A DNA stretch of 64,000 nt from a virus (IMGVR_UViG_3300022752_003244:1-64000); one strand, 5' to 3'; positions 34,836 to 43,737 are shown, counted from the stretch's first letter. A program made the numbers and translations. Notes: generated by a model from the letters alone, not told the origin.

Positions 34836-36589
34836 CTTTTATTTCTCAAATCGTTAATTCTTTGTAATATTTCTTCTGCGGAATCGGCCGAGTTTTGATT
34901 ATCACCCATTACGGTTGCAATAACTTGTTTCTTTGCATTTATTATGTCGTATATAACACCTTCAACAGTATTCTCAAAAATGGGGTAATAAACTAATACA
35001 TTATTTTTTTGTCCGTATCTATAACATCTATCTTCTGCCTGTGCATGGTCGGAGGGTAAAAAAGACAAATCATTCATAATAACCGCTTCACCCGATGTTA
35101 GGGTAATCCCAACACCGGCAGCTTTAATATTACCAACTAAAACTTTAACTTTTGGATTATTTTGAAATTCATCTACTGAGTGTTGTCTATTATCTTTTGA
35201 CATTGAGCCATCAATCTTAACTGAGGATTTACCAAAATGTTCCACGATTCTATTTAATGAATCAGTAAAATTACAGAATATAACAACTTTCTTATCTTGT
35301 TCTAATATATTTTCTGCAAGTTCAATTGTCTGTCCTATTTTTTCATTTGCAATAACTTGTCTAACTTTTGTTAGTTTTGAAAATTGAACCGTAAGTGATT
35401 TTGATTCTTCGGGATTTTTATCGTACCAATCATAATACTCACCCATTATCTCCTCATATTCTCTTGATTTTAACCTTAAATACACTGGTGTGATAATCTT
35501 ATCAGGCAAATCTAAAACGTCCTCCTTGAGTCTCCTAAGTATCGTACCTGACGTTCTATCTCTTAGTTCCTCAAGGTTTGTTGCACCCATAACATTCCAA
35601 ACTTTTCTTGGTCCGGCTTTAAATTGAAATCCATTACAATATCTTATAACATAAGCCATCCAATTTTTGGCAACGGGAGAATCAACTAAACTTAATAAAT
35701 TGTAATAATCAATTGGACGAGATGTCATTGGAGTACCGGTTAATAACCACAACCTATCAATATCTTTCACAATATCATTTATAAGTTTTGTTCTTTTGGC
35801 CTGAGCGTTCTTTATATAATGTGCCTCATCAACAATTACCAAATCAAAATTCGCTTTCATCATATCCGAGTTCTTCTTTTCTTTGGTACTATGAAAGTTT
35901 TTAATAATATCATAATTGATGATAACAAAATCATGTTCGGTTGAAAAACTTTTACTTTCGGCAATAAAGATACTTCTGTCAGTATAGTTCTCAATTTCTC
36001 TCTTCCAATTTATTTTAAGAGTTGCAGGGCAAACAATTAAAATCTTTTTCGCCCCCGATTCAAGTGCGGCAATAATTGTTGATGTTGTCTTACCTAAACC
36101 CATATCATCGGCGAGGATAAACTTTTTATTTTCAACTAATTTTTGGATTGATTCTTTTTGATGTGTAAGTGGTGGACGATGAGAATATTTTTCATAATCA
36201 ATGACAACATCTTTAACGGTATTGTCTTTTATGATTGACGCCTTTGGTAACCAAAATTCGTGTAGTTCTTCTCTTTCAAACATCTTACCCCAAATGTGAT
36301 ATGCCTTTTCTTTTTCCGCCAATATCTTTTCAACATAAACTTTTTCGGGGGTTACGGGATATAATTTATCATCTGCAAATTTTTGTGCGAAATAATCATC
36401 AAGAACCGCCCACTTTCTTGCAACCTTTGGTTGTTTATTGTGATTATTAATTATGTACTCTGCTTGACTTCTTGTGGGGTAAAACTTTTTATTTATCTGT
36501 GATTTTCTTTTTAATTCTAAAATATAGTTATTACCACCTTCATAAGTTTCAAGAATAGTTATTGCTCTTGACTCTAAACTTGTTTCCAT
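34832..36589 (-). CDS. SNF2-family DNA helicase/translocase
   Basis: A 585-residue SF2 ATPase. Motif I DDMGLGKT (161-168), Ia KILIVCPATL (182-191), II DEAHYIKN (254-261), III LLTGTPMTS (282-290), and in the second RecA domain KVVIFCNFTDSL, KIDGSMS (IV), NIKAAGVGITLTSG (V) and QAEDRCYRYGQ (VI). The DEAH-GTP-AGVG-RxxRxGQ set is SNF2/RapA/SMARCAL1-like rather than UvsW-like. The N-terminal 140 residues probably form an accessory DNA-binding part. Likely role: remodelling of stalled forks or displacement of host proteins during phage replication or recombination. Its promoter region overlaps the divergent 36641 gene. Confidence 0.9.
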   Translation of the reverse strand: METSLESRAITILETYEGGNNYILELKRKSQINKKFYPTRSQAEYIINNHNKQPKVARKWAVLDDYFAQKFADDKLYPVTPEKVYVEKILAEKEKAYHIWGKMFEREELHEFWLPKASIIKDNTVKDVVIDYEKYSHRPPLTHQKESIQKLVENKKFILADDMGLGKTTSTIIAALESGAKKILIVCPATLKINWKREIENYTDRSIFIAESKSFSTEHDFVIINYDIIKNFHSTKEKKNSDMMKANFDLVIVDEAHYIKNAQAKRTKLINDIVKDIDRLWLLTGTPMTSRPIDYYNLLSLVDSPVAKNWMAYVIRYCNGFQFKAGPRKVWNVMGATNLEELRDRTSGTILRRLKEDVLDLPDKIITPVYLRLKSREYEEIMGEYYDWYDKNPEESKSLTVQFSKLTKVRQVIANEKIGQTIELAENILEQDKKVVIFCNFTDSLNRIVEHFGKSSVKIDGSMSKDNRQHSVDEFQNNPKVKVLVGNIKAAGVGITLTSGEAVIMNDLSFLPSDHAQAEDRCYRYGQKNNVLVYYPIFENTVEGVIYDIINAKKQVIATVMGDNQNSADSAEEILQRINDLRNKS

Positions 36590-36608
36590 TTTTATGTAAA
36601 AATTATTT

Positions 36609-36640
36609 TAAATATAGTTATTGTTTATATATTTATCAAT
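36609..36640 (-). promoter_or_regulatory. Possible promoter of SNF2 helicase gene
   Basis: On the minus strand ATTG (36640-36637), 20 bases, then TATATTTA (36616-36609), about 20 bases before the ATG at 36589. It is a partial fit both to the host form and to the TATTTAT family, and overlaps the opposite-strand motif at 36630. Confidence 0.35.
36630..36636 (+). promoter_or_regulatory. TATTTAT promoter motif, leaderless type
   Basis: TATATATTTATCAATATGG, with four bases between the core and the ATG at 36641. Confidence 0.6.
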
Positions 36641-37153
36641 ATGGAAAAATTAGTACCAATAACAAGATTAGGTAAATTTTTTGGTGGTGACGATTTCAAT
36701 CTTGAGATTGATATGGGTCAAGAATGGCTTCATGGGGATATGAACTTCACGGTTATTTTATATAGGGTTGATAGAAATAAAACAAAAACCGATGATGTTT
36801 ATGGTGAAACCGTTAAGGATGGGGTTAAATTTTTACCTCCTGTCGAACTAAATGGTTTAGTAAAAATAGTCGCTCCGGTTAACCAAAAATTAGGTACCTC
36901 AAAAATAAGACAAGAAGAACCGGGTAATATAACATTTTCAATTTATCAAAAAACTTTGGATGATTTGGGTGTCGATATTTTATTTGGTGATTATTTGGGG
37001 TATTATGAAACTGAAAATAAAGTTAGGTACTATAGCGTTTCCGATGATGGTAGGGTAGTTTCTGACCTAAAACACACATACGGTGGATATAAAAATTTTT
37101 ATAGGACTGTAGTTGCAACTTTTGTAAATCAAAACGATTTTAACGGATTATGA
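36641..37153 (+). CDS. Virion protein of head-tail completion block (unassigned)
   Basis: A 170-residue protein. Strands and turns such as VKIVAPVNQKLG, ITFSIYQKTLDDLGVDILFG (96-118 region) and LKHTYGGYKNFYRTVVATFV near 145-165 suggest a compact beta-rich morphogenesis protein. By position it is first in a block that runs to a gp15-like protein, the sheath and the tube, comparable to the 13-14-15-18-19 order of T4, so a neck or completion role is likely. I could not match its residues to gp13 or gp14. Its stop overlaps the next start (ATGA). Confidence 0.6.
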   Translation: MEKLVPITRLGKFFGGDDFNLEIDMGQEWLHGDMNFTVILYRVDRNKTKTDDVYGETVKDGVKFLPPVELNGLVKIVAPVNQKLGTSKIRQEEPGNITFSIYQKTLDDLGVDILFGDYLGYYETENKVRYYSVSDDGRVVSDLKHTYGGYKNFYRTVVATFVNQNDFNGL

Positions 37154-37581
37154 TAATTTTAATAAATGAAAACCAAAAAAAAATTTTGGAGGATTCTTTA
37201 ATAGGACAAAGAGTAAAGGTATATTATAACCTACATAAACACACTTTTTCAGTACAAAAAAATAATATTGTTATATTACATGCCGATTATGTAAAGTTGA
37301 ATAATGTTGAATTCAAGGTTAGACAACGTGGTATGGAGAAAGTTAGACAAGAAAAATCAAAAAACGTTCATGCGTTTGTTATTGGTAATTTAGTGGACTA
37401 TTGTAAATACCCTTGTGATGAAATACCTGAGGAGCCGACCGGAAATATTGTGACTTATAATCCTTACAAGTTTGATAGTTTTGTTTATAGAGATACTGAA
37501 CTACCTGTATATAATGCAACTGAGGTTGATTTGATTAATTCAAGAAATAAATTATTTGTTATTACCGAAATAAAAAAATAA
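37150..37581 (+). CDS. Hypothetical 143-aa protein of tail completion block
   Basis: No family is identified. It starts MIILINENQKKILEDSLIGQ (start of a helix), continues with beta-rich KVYYNLHKHTFSVQ, and has a very basic segment (FKVRQRGMEKVRQEKSKN, 58-75) that may contact nucleic acid. The C-terminal half is Asp/Tyr-rich. It is translationally coupled on both sides: 4-base overlap with the previous gene and a one-base overlap (TAATG) with the gp15-like gene. Role unknown but most likely morphogenesis. Confidence 0.65.
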   Translation: MIILINENQKKILEDSLIGQRVKVYYNLHKHTFSVQKNNIVILHADYVKLNNVEFKVRQRGMEKVRQEKSKNVHAFVIGNLVDYCKYPCDEIPEEPTGNIVTYNPYKFDSFVYRDTELPVYNATEVDLINSRNKLFVITEIKK

Positions 37582-38621
37582 TGGCATATCCAAAACAAAT
37601 AAAAAAAACATTACCATTGGTACCTGATAAAGAATTGTCGGAAAGAAGACAAGAACTTTCTCAATTCATAACAAGAAATGGTACATATCTACCTAAGTCC
37701 GTATTACACGCAGATTTAGATAGGGGAATGTTAGATTTTGTTAAAAATGATTTAAAAATAACATCAGAAGGTGAAATAATTCCAATGATTGATATAATCA
37801 TTACAACTCAAAATTGGTCTCAGTTTACAGAAACTTGGAATTTTGTGGATAGTGATTTTAACGTTGAGCCACCATTCATAACTGTAGTTAGAAGTCCGGA
37901 AGTTAAATATGGGACAAACCCATCGTTACAATATACTATACCAAATAGAAAACAATTTTATTTTGCGGTTGTTCCAACTTGGAATGGAAACCAAAATGGT
38001 GCTGATGTATATACAATACCACAACCAGTTCCTGTGGATGTTAATTATAGCGTTAAAATTGTTTGTAATAGAATGAGAGAATTAAACCAATTTAACAAAA
38101 TTATTTTACAAAAATTCTCTTCGAGACAGGCATATACATTTATTAAGGGTCAATATGTTCCAATCGTAATGACAAACGTGTCAGATGAGTCGGTTATAGA
38201 ATTGGATAAAAGAAAATTTTATATTCAAAATTACGACTTTACAATGCTTGGATATTTGATTGATGAAGAAGAGTTTGAAGTTAAACCGGCAATATCTAGG
38301 GTATTACAAGTTATCGAAATAGATGAATCAAAACCAAAAAGAAAACCAAATAAAGTTGTTAAAGATGATGGTGTCTTTGAATTGTTTTTTGAAATCCCTA
38401 TTTCGGACACATCGTATTCAAAAACCATGGAGTATACCGTAAATATGACGGTAGTTAAAACAAATAATGTTAGTACTTATGATGTTTATATAAACGGCGA
38501 TTTTTACGGAACCGACATAACACAAATACCCTTAAACACAAATGATTACTTAGAATTTATTATAGTTAAAACTAATAATACAATTTCTTCATCTATAATG
38601 ACAAATTGTAAGTTAGTTTAA
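37581..38621 (+). CDS. Tail sheath stabiliser/tail completion protein (gp15-like)
   Basis: A 346-residue protein directly upstream of the tail sheath gene. A central region (YTIPNRKQFYFAVVPTWNG, IPQPVPVDVNYSVKIVCNRM, each partly quoted; then NYDFTMLGYLIDEEEFEV-P near 215-235) follows the layout of T4 gp15, which caps the tail tube and sheath: a proline/valine-rich PVDVNY stretch, a multi-residue spacer with FSSRQAYTF, and the F-T-x-x-GYLID-E-E-F-x-x-P end. A C-terminal extra domain of about 100 residues follows. The 3' end overlaps a small minus-strand gene by 4 bases. Confidence 0.6.
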   Translation: MAYPKQIKKTLPLVPDKELSERRQELSQFITRNGTYLPKSVLHADLDRGMLDFVKNDLKITSEGEIIPMIDIIITTQNWSQFTETWNFVDSDFNVEPPFITVVRSPEVKYGTNPSLQYTIPNRKQFYFAVVPTWNGNQNGADVYTIPQPVPVDVNYSVKIVCNRMRELNQFNKIILQKFSSRQAYTFIKGQYVPIVMTNVSDESVIELDKRKFYIQNYDFTMLGYLIDEEEFEVKPAISRVLQVIEIDESKPKRKPNKVVKDDGVFELFFEIPISDTSYSKTMEYTVNMTVVKTNNVSTYDVYINGDFYGTDITQIPLNTNDYLEFIIVKTNNTISSSIMTNCKLV

Positions 38622-38782
38622 TTTTCACCATATATATCTTTCTTTACTACACATTTTTCTTTAATAAGTAATTCTAAAAATTTATAAATTTTAATTCCTG
38701 TAGAATCGCAATGTTTTTTTAACAATTCGTGAGATTCTTTAGAAATCTTAATATTTTTTATTTCTTTTTTATTTTTTTCCAT
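38618..38782 (-). CDS. Small ribbon-helix-helix-like protein
   Basis: A 54-residue frame on the minus strand, ATG at 38782 to TAA at 38618. The first 12 residues are Lys/Asn-rich; then IKISKESHELLKKHCDSTG is followed by IKIYKFLELLIKEKC. A single beta-strand followed by two helices with a glycine turn is the layout of Arc/MetJ-type ribbon-helix-helix DNA-binding proteins. It converges on the gp15-like gene with a 4-base overlap and faces away from the sheath gene, sharing a bidirectional intergenic region with paired TATTTAT sites. Likely a small transcriptional regulator, perhaps of this divergent region. Confidence 0.65.
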   Translation of the reverse strand: MEKNKKEIKNIKISKESHELLKKHCDSTGIKIYKFLELLIKEKCVVKKDIYGEN

Positions 38783-38817
38783 AAAGATAAAAAAAGCAGA
38801 AAATTAGGCGCTCATTT

Positions 38818-38824
38818 ATAAATA
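38818..38824 (-). promoter_or_regulatory. TATTTAT promoter motif for RHH gene
   Basis: Minus strand AAGTATTTATAAATGAG, 35 bases before the ATG at 38782. It is preceded by the sequence AAAGTA/TACTTT dyad shared with the divergent sheath promoter. Confidence 0.45.
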
Positions 38825-38861
38825 CTTTTTAAAAAGTAAAGATTTTTCATTTTTAATGTAA

Positions 38862-38868
38862 TATTTAT
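38862..38868 (+). promoter_or_regulatory. TATTTAT promoter motif of tail sheath gene
   Basis: TAATATTTATCTATAAAATAAA, 33 bases before the sheath ATG at 38902. The extended form TATTTATCTATAA is the same as at 10237. A preceding AAAGTAAA element lies about 21 bases upstream, as at the tube promoter (43085). Confidence 0.6.
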
Positions 38869-38901
38869 CTATAAAATAAATCTCTTAGATAAAAATTAAT
38901 T

Positions 38902-41900
38902 ATGGCAACTACAACTACTACTCAAAAAGTTTTCGTGTCTCCGGGTGTATATACATCTGAAACGGATTTAACTTTTGTGGCTCAAAGTGTTGGTGTTACA
39001 ACACTAGGACTTGTTGGTGAAACACTACGAGGTCCGGCATTTGAACCTATCTTCATAACTAACTATGATGAATTTACTGCAATGTTTGGCGGTACTGAAC
39101 CAACAAAATTTGTTAACACACAAATACCTAAATATGAAGCAGCTTATATTGCTAAGGCATATTTACAACAATCAAACCAACTTTTCGTAACAAGAATTCT
39201 TGGTTTATCAGGATATGATGCGGGTCCTTCATGGAGTATCACCGTTGATGCAAACGTTGATGGAACAACAATTGGGTACGATAATCTTCCTGGCACATCG
39301 TTTAATGTTGGTTTTACAGGAACAACTGGAGGTACTTTTGGTTTTACTACAGGTAATTTACCTACTCAGGTTACATCAAATTATACCGCACAATATAGAA
39401 CTACCAATGGTAGTGTGTCAACATACGAACAAGATTTTGCTTCGTATATTGGAGGTATTATTATAAATAATTCCCTTTCATCAACAACATCAGTTGTTTA
39501 TGGGTCAGTTCCATCTCCGGACTACAAAACATATATTTCAGGTTTAACAAATATTCAAAATGCGTTTTCATCGTATAATGTTTATTTACCGAGTAATGAT
39601 TTAACAGCCGCGGCAAATGACACATGGTATTATGCAACTTTTGACAATACAACCGGAAATGTGTATACAGGATATTCATATTTTTATGGTATCGATACTT
39701 TAACTGATAACGGAGGTGGTAATTACCAAGGTAACATAACTGGTTATAGTTACAATTTTACGGGTACATCTTTTGCAGACTATAACAATCTTGTTGTTGC
39801 AACATTACGTTCAAGAGGTATATCGGAATATAATAGCACACAACATGGCCCACAATATCAAGTTACAGGTACAAGTGATGTGAGTTTGGTTACAACGGGT
39901 TCATATTCTTCAACGCAATCAAATCCATTTTCAACATTCTTAATATCAGGTAAAACTTATGATAGTAATATATTTTCATTTGAAGTAAGTCTACAAGAGT
40001 CTGACAGTAAATACATTAGTAAAGTTTTAGGTGCGGATAACTTCGGTAAAAATAGAACTCAGGTTCCGTTGTTTGTTGAAGAAAATTATCCGGGTTTATT
40101 AAACTATCTTTATAATAAAGGTTATATAAAAGGTCTTAATTCTACATTAATTTCATTAGACAGTGCAAAAAGTTTATCAAACACATCTATCGCATGGAAT
40201 TTAGAAAAATACACTAGTCCGTCAACACCATTTTTTGTTTCCGAATTAAGAGGTAGTGAAGTTTTTAATTTGTTTAGATTTATATCAATTTCAGATGGTA
40301 CCGCGGCAAATACACAAATTAAAGTTTCAATTGCGGGAATATCATTTAATAACCAAAATTTTGACGTTTTAGTTAGAGATTTTTATGATACTGATACAAG
40401 TCCAGTTGTTATTGAAAAATTCACAAATTGTAATTTGGATATTAATTCAAATAATTTTATCGCCAAAAAAATTGGTTCTTCTGATGGAGAATTCCAATTA
40501 ATATCAAAATATATTATGGTTGAAATGGCAGATGAATACCCAATTGATGCATTACCTTGTGGTTTCCGTGGATACAATCAAAGAGTTTACGCAACAACAA
40601 ATAATATATCACCATTACCTTATTATAAAATAAAATATAATACTCCGGGTGAAACAGTTTATAACCCTCCTTTTGGTAATACATCGGGTGGAGATAACAT
40701 TTCAACTTCAAATGGAGATAATATTAGAAGAACATATTTAGGTTTTTCAAGTAGATTAGGTAGTGACGATTCATTAGTTCAATATAAGGGTAAACAAAAT
40801 CCAGTATCTAATTTTGATACTGCGGTTGAAGGTGATGAGTGGAGCTATAGAACTAGAGGATTCCATATGGATTCAGGTGCAACCGTTATTACAATTGCAA
40901 ATTCATTCAACACAAGTGGTGAGACGGCTTTTGATTGTGGGATTGGGTCTTTTAGGTCTGAACCAACAACACAACAAAATCCATATTATTATATCTACGC
41001 TAGAAAATACACAGCATTTTTTGCTGGTGGTTTTGACGGATGGGACATCTATAGAGAATATAGAACAAATGAAGATAGATTTAAATTAGGAGGTACAGGT
41101 TATTTGGCAGGTGCTTCGGTTAGTACAAGATACCCAACCGCAACAGGTTATGGTATGTTTAAACAAATAACCGTTAATCAAAACACGGTTGATTGGGCTA
41201 ACACAGATTATTATGCATATCTTTTAGGTATAGAAACATTCTCAAACCCTGAAGCAACAAATATTAATATTTTTGCTACGGGTGGAATTAATTTAATAGA
41301 TTTTAACGGTCTTTCTGAAGATGCGATTAGTATGATTCAATACAGTAGAGCGGATTCAATTTATATCGCAACAATGCCGGATTTTGATATGTTTACACCG
41401 GATAGTACAAATACAGATAATAAAATATTACCACAAGAAGCGGTTGATATTTTAGAAGAAACTGGTATAGATTCAAACTACACTGCAACGTATTATCCAT
41501 GGGTATTAACAAGAGATACTGTTAATAACACACAAATTTACTTACCGGCAACCGCTGAAGTGGTAAGAAACTTAGCATTAACCGATAACGTTTCATTCCC
41601 TTGGTTCGCATCTGCGGGTTATACAAGAGGTATTGTTAACTCTGTTAAGGCGAGAATTAAACTAACACAAGAAGATAGAGATACGTTATACATTGGTAGA
41701 ATTAACCCAATCGCAACTTTCTCTGATGTGGGAACTGTTATTTGGGGTAATAAAACACTTCAAATTGCAGATTCAGCTCTTAATAGATTAAACGTTAGAA
41801 GATTGTTATTACAAGCACGTAAATTAATTTCTGCGGTTGCGGTTAGATTATTGTTCGAACAAAACGACCAAATAGTTAGACAACAATTCTTAGATAGTGT

Positions 41901-42093
41901 TAACCCAATACTTGACGGTATTAGAAGAGATAGAGGTCTTTATGATTTCCGTGTAACAGTTTCTTCTTCTCCTGAAGATTTGGATAGAAATACTTTAACC
42001 GGTAAAATTTATCTTAAACCAACAAGAGCATTAGAATTTATAAACATCGAATTCTTAATAACTCCAACGGGAGCGTCTTTTGAAAATATATAA
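38902..42093 (+). CDS. Tail sheath protein (gp18-like), with large insertion
   Basis: A 1063-residue contractile sheath subunit. The N-terminus (FVSPGVYTSETDLTFVAQS, then GLVGETLRGPAFEP-FITNYDEF) and the C-terminal domain from about residue 946 (VIWGNKTLQIADSALNRLNVRR, quoted in part; LLFEQNDQIVRQQFLDSV; GKIYLKPTRALEFI) are characteristic. T4 gp18 is 659 residues, so about 400 extra residues sit in the middle, where beta-rich, Tyr/Asn/Thr-rich sequence (roughly 110-700) probably forms surface domains exposed on the outside of the tail. It is transcribed alone from a TATTTAT site and ended by a strong terminator. Confidence 0.92.
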   Translation: MATTTTTQKVFVSPGVYTSETDLTFVAQSVGVTTLGLVGETLRGPAFEPIFITNYDEFTAMFGGTEPTKFVNTQIPKYEAAYIAKAYLQQSNQLFVTRILGLSGYDAGPSWSITVDANVDGTTIGYDNLPGTSFNVGFTGTTGGTFGFTTGNLPTQVTSNYTAQYRTTNGSVSTYEQDFASYIGGIIINNSLSSTTSVVYGSVPSPDYKTYISGLTNIQNAFSSYNVYLPSNDLTAAANDTWYYATFDNTTGNVYTGYSYFYGIDTLTDNGGGNYQGNITGYSYNFTGTSFADYNNLVVATLRSRGISEYNSTQHGPQYQVTGTSDVSLVTTGSYSSTQSNPFSTFLISGKTYDSNIFSFEVSLQESDSKYISKVLGADNFGKNRTQVPLFVEENYPGLLNYLYNKGYIKGLNSTLISLDSAKSLSNTSIAWNLEKYTSPSTPFFVSELRGSEVFNLFRFISISDGTAANTQIKVSIAGISFNNQNFDVLVRDFYDTDTSPVVIEKFTNCNLDINSNNFIAKKIGSSDGEFQLISKYIMVEMADEYPIDALPCGFRGYNQRVYATTNNISPLPYYKIKYNTPGETVYNPPFGNTSGGDNISTSNGDNIRRTYLGFSSRLGSDDSLVQYKGKQNPVSNFDTAVEGDEWSYRTRGFHMDSGATVITIANSFNTSGETAFDCGIGSFRSEPTTQQNPYYYIYARKYTAFFAGGFDGWDIYREYRTNEDRFKLGGTGYLAGASVSTRYPTATGYGMFKQITVNQNTVDWANTDYYAYLLGIETFSNPEATNINIFATGGINLIDFNGLSEDAISMIQYSRADSIYIATMPDFDMFTPDSTNTDNKILPQEAVDILEETGIDSNYTATYYPWVLTRDTVNNTQIYLPATAEVVRNLALTDNVSFPWFASAGYTRGIVNSVKARIKLTQEDRDTLYIGRINPIATFSDVGTVIWGNKTLQIADSALNRLNVRRLLLQARKLISAVAVRLLFEQNDQIVRQQFLDSVNPILDGIRRDRGLYDFRVTVSSSPEDLDRNTLTGKIYLKPTRALEFINIEFLITPTGASFENI

Positions 42094-42110
42094 TTTATAC
42101 TTACCTTTAA

Positions 42111-42140
42111 CCCCCGGTTTTAAAAAACTGGGGGTTTTTT
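42111..42140 (+). terminator. Intrinsic terminator after the sheath gene
   Basis: CCCCCGGTTTT (42111-42121) pairs with AAAACTGGGGG (42124-42134; one G-U pair), followed by six T. This is one of the strongest hairpins in the window, placed after the sheath gene, which must be highly expressed. Confidence 0.9.
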
Positions 42141-42151
42141 ATTATCTAATA

Positions 42152-42158
42152 TATTTAT
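42152..42158 (+). promoter_or_regulatory. TATTTAT promoter motif, leaderless type
   Basis: AATATATTTATTGTTATGAA, with four bases between the core and the ATG at 42163. The 16 bases TATATTTATTGTTATG (42150-42165) are identical to those before the 29500 gene. Confidence 0.6.
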
Positions 42159-42162
42159 TGTT

Positions 42163-42990
42163 ATGAAAAGATTATTCGAAGGGTTTAAAGATATTGATAC
42201 TCCTGATATGAAATATTATGCGTTCGATTGGGATGATAATATTGTGTCGATGCCAACCAAAATTATTTTAAAAAATGAAGATGGTGATGAAGTTGGTATG
42301 GGAACTGAGGATTTTGCGGAATATAGAACTAAGATTGGTAAAGACCCCTTTAAATATAAGGGGGATGTTATTGTGAACTTTGCTGAAGACCCATTTAGAA
42401 ATTTCGGTACTAAGGGTGACAAACAATTTTTAATTGATGCTATGAAAGCCAAAGAGGCTCCGGCGTTTAGTGATTTTAAAGAGGCAATAAATAACGGGTC
42501 TATTTTTTCAATAATCACCGCAAGAGGTCATTCACCAAAAACTTTAAGAACAGGAGTTTATAACTATATTACAACAGGGTTTGGAGGAATTGATAAAAAA
42601 CAATTATTAAAAAATTTAAAAAAATTTAGAGATTTTACAGACCAAGAAGATATGTCCGATAAAGATTTGATTGAAAATTATTTGGACTTATGTAAGTTTT
42701 ATCCTGTGTCATATCAAAACGAACAAGGAGCAAAAAATCCCGAGGAAGCAAAGGTTATGGCGATGGATGAATTTGTGAGTTATATTAAAGAATTATCTTC
42801 AGAATTAAATAAAAAGGCGTTTTTAAAGAAAGATATTGGAAACAAATTTTTACCTACGGAACCTTCAATTGGTTTTTCTGATGATGATATAAGAAATGTT
42901 GAAGTAATGAATAGGCATTTTAATAATAAAGCAGATAATATAGTTAAGACATATTCAACTTCAGGAGGAATTAAGAAACGAATGAATTAA
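42163..42990 (+). CDS. HAD-superfamily hydrolase-like protein
   Basis: A 275-residue protein with HAD landmarks: motif I YAFDWDDNIV (19-28; nucleophile D22 and D24), motif II Thr in SIITARGHSP (Thr119), and motif IV GFSDDDIRN (237-245) with the paired acidic residues. The C-terminal Lys-rich region (NRHFNNKADNIVKTYSTSG) is not part of the usual fold. HAD enzymes dephosphorylate nucleotides, sugars or DNA ends. The substrate is not readable; a 5'/3'-polynucleotide phosphatase role would fit a DNA phage. The N-terminus MKRLFEGFKDI resembles short N-terminal targeting segments. Its position between sheath and tube is odd for an enzyme. Confidence 0.7.
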   Translation: MKRLFEGFKDIDTPDMKYYAFDWDDNIVSMPTKIILKNEDGDEVGMGTEDFAEYRTKIGKDPFKYKGDVIVNFAEDPFRNFGTKGDKQFLIDAMKAKEAPAFSDFKEAINNGSIFSIITARGHSPKTLRTGVYNYITTGFGGIDKKQLLKNLKKFRDFTDQEDMSDKDLIENYLDLCKFYPVSYQNEQGAKNPEEAKVMAMDEFVSYIKELSSELNKKAFLKKDIGNKFLPTEPSIGFSDDDIRNVEVMNRHFNNKADNIVKTYSTSGGIKKRMN

Positions 42991-43084
42991 ATATTTATAT
43001 TAATACTGGATACTGGAACTGGATAATATATAATAAATAAAAAAGAAAAAATAAAAGTAAATAGAAAAATTTTCATTTACCCAC

Positions 43085-43091
43085 TATTTAT
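43085..43091 (+). promoter_or_regulatory. TATTTAT promoter motif of tube gene
   Basis: CCACTATTTATAAAAATAAA, 33 bases before the tube ATG at 43125. Directly upstream is an imperfect palindrome at 43057-43080 (GTAAAT...ATTTAC with one bulge), and AAGTAAA occurs about 23 bases before the core, as in the sheath promoter. Confidence 0.5.
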
Positions 43092-43124
43092 AAAAATAAA
43101 TAACAAAATTAAAAAAATACAACT

Positions 43125-43613
43125 ATGGCTGATTTACTGATGAAAATGCCGATACCTTACGAACCAAAAAGACAAAACCGGTTTATATTAAGGTTTCCTT
43201 CAACTTTGGGAATTAATGAGTGGTTTGTGGAATCAACAGCACGTCCGCATATTACTATTAATGCAACTGAAATTCAGTTTTTAAATACTTCAACATATGT
43301 AGCCGGTAGATTTACTTGGCAGACAGTTCCTGTGACGTTTAGAGACCCAATTGGACCTTCTGCGGCACAAGCTCTTATGGAGTGGGTTCGTTTAACTGCT
43401 GAGTCTGTAACAGGTCGTATGGGTTACGCTGCGGGGTATAAGAAAGATATTGATTTGGAGATGCTTGACCCAACCGGAGTTGTGGTTGAAAAATGGATAA
43501 TGTATGGTACATTCTTATCGGATGTTAACTTTAATACGTTATCATATAGTCAAGACGGATTGGCAACAATTGGTGCGACTTTGAGAATGGATAGATGTGT
43601 ATTGGTTTACTAA
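43125..43613 (+). CDS. Tail tube protein (gp19-like)
   Basis: A 162-residue tube subunit. The sequence PKRQNRFILRFPSTLGINEW (partly quoted), STARPHITINATEIQFLNT, TWQTVPVTFRDPIGPSA, LDPTGVVVEKWIMYG and SDVNFNTLSYSQDGLATIGATLR follow the gp19/Hcp-like beta-barrel of contractile-tail tubes. The length matches T4 gp19 (163 residues). It polymerises inside the sheath on the baseplate. It has its own promoter and terminator, in line with the large number of copies required. Confidence 0.92.
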   Translation: MADLLMKMPIPYEPKRQNRFILRFPSTLGINEWFVESTARPHITINATEIQFLNTSTYVAGRFTWQTVPVTFRDPIGPSAAQALMEWVRLTAESVTGRMGYAAGYKKDIDLEMLDPTGVVVEKWIMYGTFLSDVNFNTLSYSQDGLATIGATLRMDRCVLVY

Positions 43614-43633
43614 TATTTTAATGACTTAATAAT

Positions 43634-43677
43634 AATCCATATTTTTATATTAAACATATAGAAGTATGGATTTTTTT
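43634..43677 (+). terminator. Intrinsic terminator after the tube gene
   Basis: AATCCATA (43634-43641) pairs perfectly with TATGGATT (43665-43672) across a 23-base loop, followed by a T run to 43677. The long loop makes this less certain than the other terminators. Confidence 0.6.
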
Positions 43678-43737
43678 ATTAAAAATACTTTATAAGTAAA
43701 CATATTTTACTACATTATTAGTAATAAATTTAAAATT

